Positions 53,073 to 58,500 of a DNA stretch of 58,500 bases are shown piece by piece (position 1 is the first letter of the stretch; every line of letters begins with the position of its first letter). The translations under genes and the position numbers were made by a program. Origin of the DNA: Mesostigma viride (taxonomy: Eukaryota; Streptophyta; Mesostigmatophyceae; Mesostigmatales; Mesostigmataceae); assembly GCA_009746045.1 (NCBI GenBank), contig RPFO01000448.1, positions 1,848,547 to 1,907,046 of the forward strand, written 5' to 3'. The notes under the pieces were generated by a model. It saw nothing but the letters and a program-made list of their open reading frames with translations. It was not told the origin of the DNA and searched no databases.

Positions 53073-54449
53073 TCACATCTTCTCCATCTGCCTAGCCAGC
53101 AGCTCCTGCTTCATGCGGCGCGCCAGCTCCCGCCGCAGCTCCGCCCTCTTCCGGTCCATCTCCGACTCCGCCGTCGCAGGCGCACCCGCCGACGCCCCTG
53201 CCGCCGACGCCTCCCGCACCGCCTTGGCCTCCTCCCCTTGCATTGACGCCTTGTGCTCCACGACATACGCCTCTAATTCCTTCTCCCGCTGCGCCTGCCT
53301 CCGCGCGATCAACGCATCCCGCTGCTGCTGCAGGTACGCCTGCCGCTTCTCCAGCTCCTCCTTGCTGATCCCGCCCGTCGTGGATGACGAGAATGGGGCT
53401 GACCCGGCCCCCGCGTGGCCCTCGCGCGCCTTTATGCTGGCGGCCATCATCTCCTCTTTACGGCGCGCCAGCATCTCACGCTGTGACCGCGCGGCTTCCT
53501 CCGCCGCCTGCCGCAGCATGCGCCGCTGGTCCGCAGCCAGCGCCGCCATGCCGCTGGCGTCCGCCACTGTGCCGATGTTGCTCCGGTACTGCACCGCGGG
53601 GAGCTGGACCGCGGGGGCCGAGCGCTGAGCTGGTGCCGCCGCAGAAGAGGGAGCCGCCACAGCCGCAGCTGGTGTTGTTGTGGGGACAGCGGGGGCAGGG
53701 GATGCAGCAGGGGCCGGCACAGGGGCGGGTTTTACGACCGGGGACCGAGGGGTAGGCGTCACTGGGGACGGGGGCGGTGCAGCCAGAGCAGCCGCCATGG
53801 GAGAAGCGATGGCGGTTGCGACTGGGGAAGGCAAGGAAGAGAAAGAGGAGTTGGCACTGGACGAGGTCGATGAGGACGCGGCGCCGGCGGCCTCTGCCGC
53901 AGCGGCAGCAAGGCGCCGTTCCTCCTCCTCGGCCTGTCGCTGCAGCTGGCTCTCCTGCTCGATGGCCAGGGACATCGCGAGCGCTTGCTCTAACTCCGCC
54001 ATCTCGCGCTTGAGCGCCATGTCGGCCAGCTGGGCCTCGAGCGCCGAGGCCTCGAGGATGGCTGCCATCTGCTCATCGGTCGCGGCCATATCCAGGTACT
54101 CCCTGGGGAGCGACCCGCGCTCGTGCTCGTGCTGGAAGGTCGCGGCGGACAGCTGTAGCGCCTGCTCGAGCTGAAGGAGCTCCTCTTTGGACATGGAAGA
54201 GGGGGCATCGGCAGCGGCGGCGGCGGCCAGACGGCTGTTCATCTTGGCCTCGGTGGTCTGGGTGGGGGGCTTGTGGGTCGGCTCGTGTTTCGTGGGGGAG
54301 ACCACCGTGGGTGGTGGCAGGGGGGCGGGCATGGGGGTGGGCTCGGGAGGTGGCGTTGCCCCCGCTTCCTTGGCCTTGGAACTTGCATGCATCGCGGCGA
54401 GGACCTCCTTTGTCAGGTCCAGGTTGCGGCGCACCATCATGGCCTTGAA
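53073..54449 (-). CDS. CFAP36: CFAP36 exon 2
   Basis: Begins FKAMMVRRNLDLTKEVLAAM directly after ACCAG. It holds the Pro-rich linker, the EELLQLEQALQLS helix, the UIM-like ELEQALAMSLAIEQE (about 53952-54002), an Ala/Ser/Pro-rich stretch and the C-terminal Glu/Arg-rich coiled coil ending LLARQMEKM. Confidence 0.9.
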   Translation of the reverse strand, partial: FKAMMVRRNLDLTKEVLAAMHASSKAKEAGATPPPEPTPMPAPLPPPTVVSPTKHEPTHKPPTQTTEAKMNSRLAAAAAADAPSSMSKEELLQLEQALQLSAATFQHEHERGSLPREYLDMAATDEQMAAILEASALEAQLADMALKREMAELEQALAMSLAIEQESQLQRQAEEEERRLAAAAAEAAGAASSSTSSSANSSFSSLPSPVATAIASPMAAALAAPPPSPVTPTPRSPVVKPAPVPAPAASPAPAVPTTTPAAAVAAPSSAAAPAQRSAPAVQLPAVQYRSNIGTVADASGMAALAADQRRMLRQAAEEAARSQREMLARRKEEMMAASIKAREGHAGAGSAPFSSSTTGGISKEELEKRQAYLQQQRDALIARRQAQREKELEAYVVEHKASMQGEEAKAVREASAAGASAGAPATAESEMDRKRAELRRELARRMKQELLARQMEKM

Positions 54450-55346
54450 CTGGTTATGGATGCCGGCACGGAGGGGGGTTTGGCAACCGTAACAGAGGTG
54501 CATGGGGCAGGGGGGAGACAGCGGATGGGGCGATTGGATGCAGGGGGGGGAACATGCCGGGGGGGGGTACGCGTCGGGTCAGGTATGGGGTTAAGCGTCT
54601 GGACAGATATGGGGTACGATGTGGGGAGGGATGGGGGGTAAGATGTGAGGCGTTCGGTGGCACGGGATGACGTGCCTTGTGGGGCATCGCTGAACATGAT
54701 CATCTGTTAGGCTGGGTCAAATCAACGGCAAAAATGTCGGGATCGCACAAGACGTGAAAACGGATTATCAATGCCACAACATGTCTGTCTGCGGTGTTAG
54801 CGGTGGGCGGCATTGGATTCCCGTTCATACGCAGACGGATCTCCACTAGTCTTGTTCCATACAGAGCAGAACTCCTCCCCCCCCGACATACGCATCCGCC
54901 CATGACCGTCGTGGTTAACCAACTGCATGGAGGTCACTAGCAGGACCAAGGTGACGGTGGGGAGGACGATTTCTGAATCACGAGCTAACAATTTCGTCAG
55001 GCGTTGCGTGCATGCAATGACAAACCTGAGCGAAATCCTCCACAGCCAGGATTGAATGGACCACGAAGCTATTCAGGTCGGACGTGGAGGAAACAGCCTC
55101 ATAAAACGTTTCCTGGGATACCCCGAGCTCTTCCAGAAAATCCTCCAGTAGCTGGCTGACAACCGCCATAAATTTCTGATGTACAATCGTGTATTCCAGT
55201 TTGTTCTCCTCTTCCAGGTCGAAAATCGCGCAGTGCTGATCGATAAAACCCATCAGCGGGGTCACATACATTGGACCCTGCAAAAAGCGAATGACGGCCT
55301 CTCTCAGCCATTGCTTGTCGTCCGCAGAAAGCTCCGTTACCGCCAT
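53073..55346 (-). CDS. CFAP36: CFAP36 (CCDC104) homologue, two exons, 565 residues
   Basis: Exons 55346-55026 (107 codons) and 54449-53073 (458 codons plus stop), joined phase 0 across a 576-base intron with GTTTGT donor and ACCAG acceptor. The N-terminus is the BART-like domain of CFAP36: FLQGPMYVTPLMGFIDQHCA, FDLEEENKLEYT, LLEDFLEELGVS, ILAVEDFAQ, then FKAMMVRRN, closely following the animal protein's order. CFAP36 is a ciliary/flagellar protein whose BART domain binds ARL3-type GTPases. The rest is Ala/Pro-rich with coiled coil (residues about 400-565) and a ubiquitin-interacting-motif-like segment near residues 257-273. It is longer than the roughly 340-residue animal protein because of the low-complexity middle. 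ATG at 55346 is in the context ACATGG reversed (AAACATGGCGG). Confidence 0.9.
54450..55025 (-). other. CFAP36 intron
   Basis: 576 bases with G-rich tracts on the plus strand (CCCC on the gene strand), including TACCCCATATCTGTCCAGAC-type repeats of about 20 bases near 54580-54630. No other feature. Confidence 0.7.
55026..55346 (-). CDS. CFAP36: CFAP36 exon 1 (BART-like domain)
   Basis: 107 codons from MAVTELSADD to AVEDFAQ, ending at CAG before GTTTGT. Reading on past the donor gives only 15 more codons to a stop (VCHCMHATPDEIVSS), an alternative short product if the intron is retained. Confidence 0.9.
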
Positions 55347-56308
55347 GTTTCAGGCGGCTCCGCGGCCCCGCTGTTTGCCCAAGCAGCTGCTTCACTCGCA
55401 TGTAACTGCGTTAAAAAATTATATCCATGGCGGTGCCAGGCTCGTGCCAGCGTAATGAATGAAATATGTGCTGGCAACTGCAAGTCCTAATTTTGCTCAG
55501 GACGTTGTGTTGGCAACAGCAACAGGCGCGGCGCGCCTTATTTTACCCGCCCGCGCCCAGTCCAGCATTCTGGCGCGAAGTGCTCACGTTTATTTGCCGC
55601 CTAACCGCCGTATCTCTCATCTGATGGCCAGGAACGCCTGGTGGAAGATGAGGCTGTGCGATATTTTTCTACTGGCGGAAAAAAAGACTGGCGGGTGTTG
55701 GCACTTGGCAGTTGGCAGTGAACAGCTGCCTGGCGCCTGCACCATTTGCCCGCCATGCATTTTTTCCCCGCCAACTGCAGGCTGTTTACAGATTCTAACG
55801 TCTCTCTACTTAGCCCGCGGTGCAGGTGAGCCACTAAAGCTACGGCCAAAAAGGCAGCAACCCGTCCAGTGCCACATAAGGAACGCGCGTTTCCCTCGGG
55901 CTTAATGGGGCACCGCATGAAGGGCTGGTCGCCATTTAACAGTCTGACGACCGCTTCGACGCAGGAACAGGCATAATTTGCCGATCTGGTTCACAGAAAC
56001 CCCCCCATCTATGGTTCACGTAGTTGTTAAACTACGAGGGAGGCAGTTCCAGCTCTCCTCACACTCCAAGAGATTCTGCTAATACCGTGTCCGCTTCATT
56101 GCGCAGTCGGAATCCATGGACGAGGACACACGCCATGGCTATCCGGCTGCTCGACGAATGCTGACCAGGTTGTGAAAAATTGGGCGAGGAAATTTGCGAG
56201 TTGCATCTTCGATGTGAGGTTACGACTCCGGCTTGCTTCTCCTCAGCTTAGGTCCCAACGATGGTGCAGTTTTTTGGTACATGGTGAAACGAAAGCGGGC
56301 CTATCATA
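55347..56308. promoter_or_regulatory. Shared divergent promoter interval
   Basis: 962 bases separate the divergent ATGs of CFAP36 and the plastid-type gene. GC-rich stretches (GCGCGCCTTATTTTACCCGC at about 55530) occur but no TATA box or defined operator could be identified. Confidence 0.35.
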
Positions 56309-56705
56309 ATGGCTTCTCTTAGAATCGGACTGCCTGGTAATCATGCCTGCTTATTCAGTGTACCATCCACTGGTTTTTATAGCTTACATAGAGCCGCGCG
56401 AGATGCCCCTGGGACTCAGGCAGCTTCTCGGAAAGGCGATGCTTTCCAAAACGTAATTTTCTTCCGGCGTGCCTCGCCGAAGGCGGCGGCGGAATTCTGG
56501 GGCGTCCGGGTGCGGTCTCCTGGTTGCAGGAGTCACCATGTACAAAGCACGTGTAGAAAGAAGACACTGGTAAAATGCGGTCGGCGAGACGATGATCTCT
56601 CGTTTGGGGACGATGTAGAATACGACATTGATGATGTACGTTCCCGAGTGGCGGAAGCTATCGGTCTGGCAGCCCTCGACGCAGATATCGAAGTCGTCGT
56701 GCAAG
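56309..56705 (+). CDS. Plastid-protein gene exon 1
   Basis: 132 codons plus one base. ATG in the context CATAATGGC; presequence and acidic N-terminal part of the mature protein, ending ADIEVVVQ. Confidence 0.65.
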
Positions 56706-58134
56706 GTAAGCCTGCGGCTGACTGAAATGCGCTGTTGGGTGGGCCATAATACGTACACTACGTGAGCCGTTCTATCCCTTCTCGTATTGATAATGTGTAT
56801 AATTCACATATCGGCTGCATGCAGGGGTCTGCTCTTTATGCCAGATATTTTGCTTGTACTGTGCACATGTTTGACCAGGTTATACTCCTGCCATTCTTTC
56901 CCGCCTTATTCCCTCGTTGTCTCCCTTTCCCTTCTCCATTTTTCCTGTTCCTCTGTTAGAAACTTGACATTTTGTGTGTGTATCTGTATACTGCAATGCT
57001 CCAATCGCGACCACTTAGTACGAGCTTCAGAGCTCCTATGTAATGGGGGCATTGCCGAAAGGATAGATCCTCAGTGCTGCCTGCCACAATTCGTCACGCT
57101 TTCATCCCGCCTTCCCGCAGATCGCCCCGCATCCAGTTTTGTTGCACATCCACTAACGCGCATTGTTTCTGTTGATCAAGGAGCCCAGGGGGTGTGGTTA
57201 CGTTGGTAGCAGACGGCTGTATCAGGGTGGACCAAGATCCCCTGCCCAGTTCTGCCAACATCTGTTGCCTGTAGAATCGTCCGCATAGAGGCCCTGAGGC
57301 AGCATGCGGAGGCATGCAGGGGAATCATGTCATCTAGGGAGGAGGGGATGTAGAATGTGGCTTCCATCTTATCCTACTCTACCCATAATCAATAACCCAA
57401 AAACCTTAATCATTCCAAACCCTCAACAACCCATCACCCAGACTGTGCTTTGGTGCTCATGGGCACACTTTGCGTAATGACCAACCCAAATCTATGGTGG
57501 ACTTCAAAACGATATGGATAACGATAAGTGAGATGCCTTCGGATCAGGACACTCACACAGCCGCGAAATCATGCCCAAGGTCCTATGTTCGATTCCTTGC
57601 TGGTAGCTTCTGGGCTTTCTTACTTTCTGTGTTCCGCGGACTGTCAGATTTGGGCAGCTAGCGTTTTCACGTTTGTTGCTTTCTGACGACAAGATACGTT
57701 TGCCATTAGCTACATTTACTTGACTATCTCACAACGCTTAGCCCTGACAATCTCCCCACCATGCACCCTCACCCCTGCCCCCAGTTTCCGTCCCTTTCTA
57801 TGCATCCCCAATCACCTATCCTGCACAGATCTCCCTCGCCCTTGCCCGCGAGTTTTCATGGACAAACCATGGTAAAAATTTCTTCAAAATAACTGTTGTA
57901 TTTTCATTGATTGCAACTTGCTCGTCGCTCCACCGTATTGCAGGCAAGGCCAAGCAGGCGGGTCTGGACATGACTTGGTCCTTCCGCTGGACCCCCGACG
58001 GCACCTTCCACGAGTCGCTCTCGGGGTATCCCCTCAGCTGCGCGCGCGGCTACTCCCCCAGCACCGACCACGTGGGTCCCTGGGAGGTGGACCAGACAGG
58101 GTACCCAAAGGTGCTGGAGCTTGACGACCGCGAG
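56309..58134 (+). CDS. Probable plastid protein of unknown function, 5' part (2 exons seen)
   Basis: Exons 56309-56705 and 57944-58134 joined through G|GTAAGC and TATTGCAG in phase 1; the second ends in phase 0 at a GTATTA donor and the gene continues past the window. The first 90 residues are rich in Ser, Ala, Arg and poor in acids (MASLRIGLPGNHACLFSVPS, TGFYSLHRAARDAPG), ending TLVKCGRRDDD, like a green-plastid transit peptide. The mature part has an acidic stretch (SFGDDVEYDIDDVRSRVAEA), then DMTWSFRWTPDGTFHESLSG, YPLSCARGYSPSTDHVGPWE and a KVLELDDRE end, a Trp/Gly-rich beta-type segment. No family recognised. Additional small exons in the 1.24-kb intron cannot be excluded. Confidence 0.65.
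57944..58134 (+). CDS. Plastid-protein gene exon 2
   Basis: Two bases complete the split Gly codon, then KAKQAGLDMTWSFRW onward; strongly GC3-rich and clearly coding compared with the flanking introns. Confidence 0.7.
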
Positions 58135-58500
58135 GTATTACAGCACATTTGGGGTTTCCGTTGTATCTCGGTGTTAGGTATGCCGGGACATTTGGTATTT
58201 CGTGATCACTTGATCTCATTGTTAGGTATGCCAAGGCCCTGAGTACCGTTGGGGGTGCTGGTTTGTGACTGGATATGCATGGCAGGCACCTGAGCAGCAC
58301 GGGGTTCCTGATGGCTAGACGTCGCGTGCTTTAGCTCATGGCTAGACGCCGTGCCGGGCAGGGTATCATCTCGAGTCATGGACCTGCCATTGCTATGTCC
58401 ATCGCCTATCGTCGTGGTTCTTAGTGTCATTTCTGGTTGGCTGTACGCCTCAGCCAGCCTTGACCTGTCTGTTACTCAGGGCTTCCTGCCCTCCTTCCAT
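58135..58500 (+). other. Intron of the plastid-protein gene, to window end
   Basis: Non-coding; TTAGGTATGCC occurs twice (58174 and 58223) in a short duplication. The next exon lies outside the window. Confidence 0.5.

Noticed and set aside
52569-53246. 225-codon plus-strand frame overlapping the end of CFAP36
   Set aside because: Composed of degenerate UTR repeats and the antisense of the coiled coil; no family features.

Overview
The window reads as nuclear DNA of a flagellated green alga. This is inferred from four things: spliceosomal GT-AG introns separating GC-rich exons; a CFAP36 homologue, a cilium/flagellum-associated protein; a protein with a green-plastid-type N-terminal presequence; and a J-domain protein whose J domain resembles a land-plant family. 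The abundance of retroelements and simple repeats would suit a repeat-rich lineage, for example a prasinophyte, but the species cannot be named from the sequence.

Layout. 1-3140: decayed non-LTR retroelements and a 1-kb tetranucleotide array. 4916-30753 (+): the centrepiece, a gene model joining ankyrin-repeat exons to a TIR-domain exon. Seven 99-nt ankyrin exons lie in a tandem array of about 1.03-kb intron+exon cassettes (5816-14350), preceded by a divergent 93-nt exon (5496-5588) and followed by a terminal ankyrin exon (14694-14840). A 15.4-kb intron, almost entirely a 60/64-bp minisatellite (15169-29553), separates these from the TIR exon (30229-30753). All these exons are in compatible phase 0. 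33483-39480 (+): a four-exon J-domain protein with a very long low-complexity N-terminus; its first 5' splice site has been amplified into about 22 tandem copies. 39980-51230: a transposon-rich block holding hairpin-plus-microsatellite-tailed retroelements, a tRNA-like SINE with its empty site visible in a paralogue, an inverted-repeat element with TTAA ends, duplicated short first exons, 1.4 kb of CCCT/CTCA arrays and a LINE with TTAA tail. 53073-55346 (-): two-exon CFAP36 homologue with a ubiquitin-interacting-motif-like segment. 56309 to the window end (+): first two exons of a probable plastid protein.

The most unusual object is the ankyrin-TIR locus. Neighbouring ankyrin cassettes are nearly identical in introns and in structural codons but differ by amino-acid-changing substitutions at the exposed ankyrin positions that normally contact ligands. 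The C-terminal TIR keeps the glutamate used by NAD-consuming TIR enzymes. Together this looks like a receptor whose binding surface diversifies by cassette duplication and recombination, with a TIR output domain. Whether the two halves are really one transcript is the main open point.

The genes do not form an operon or an obvious pathway. CFAP36 and the plastid protein are divergently transcribed from a 0.96-kb interval. The other genes are separated by mobile DNA.
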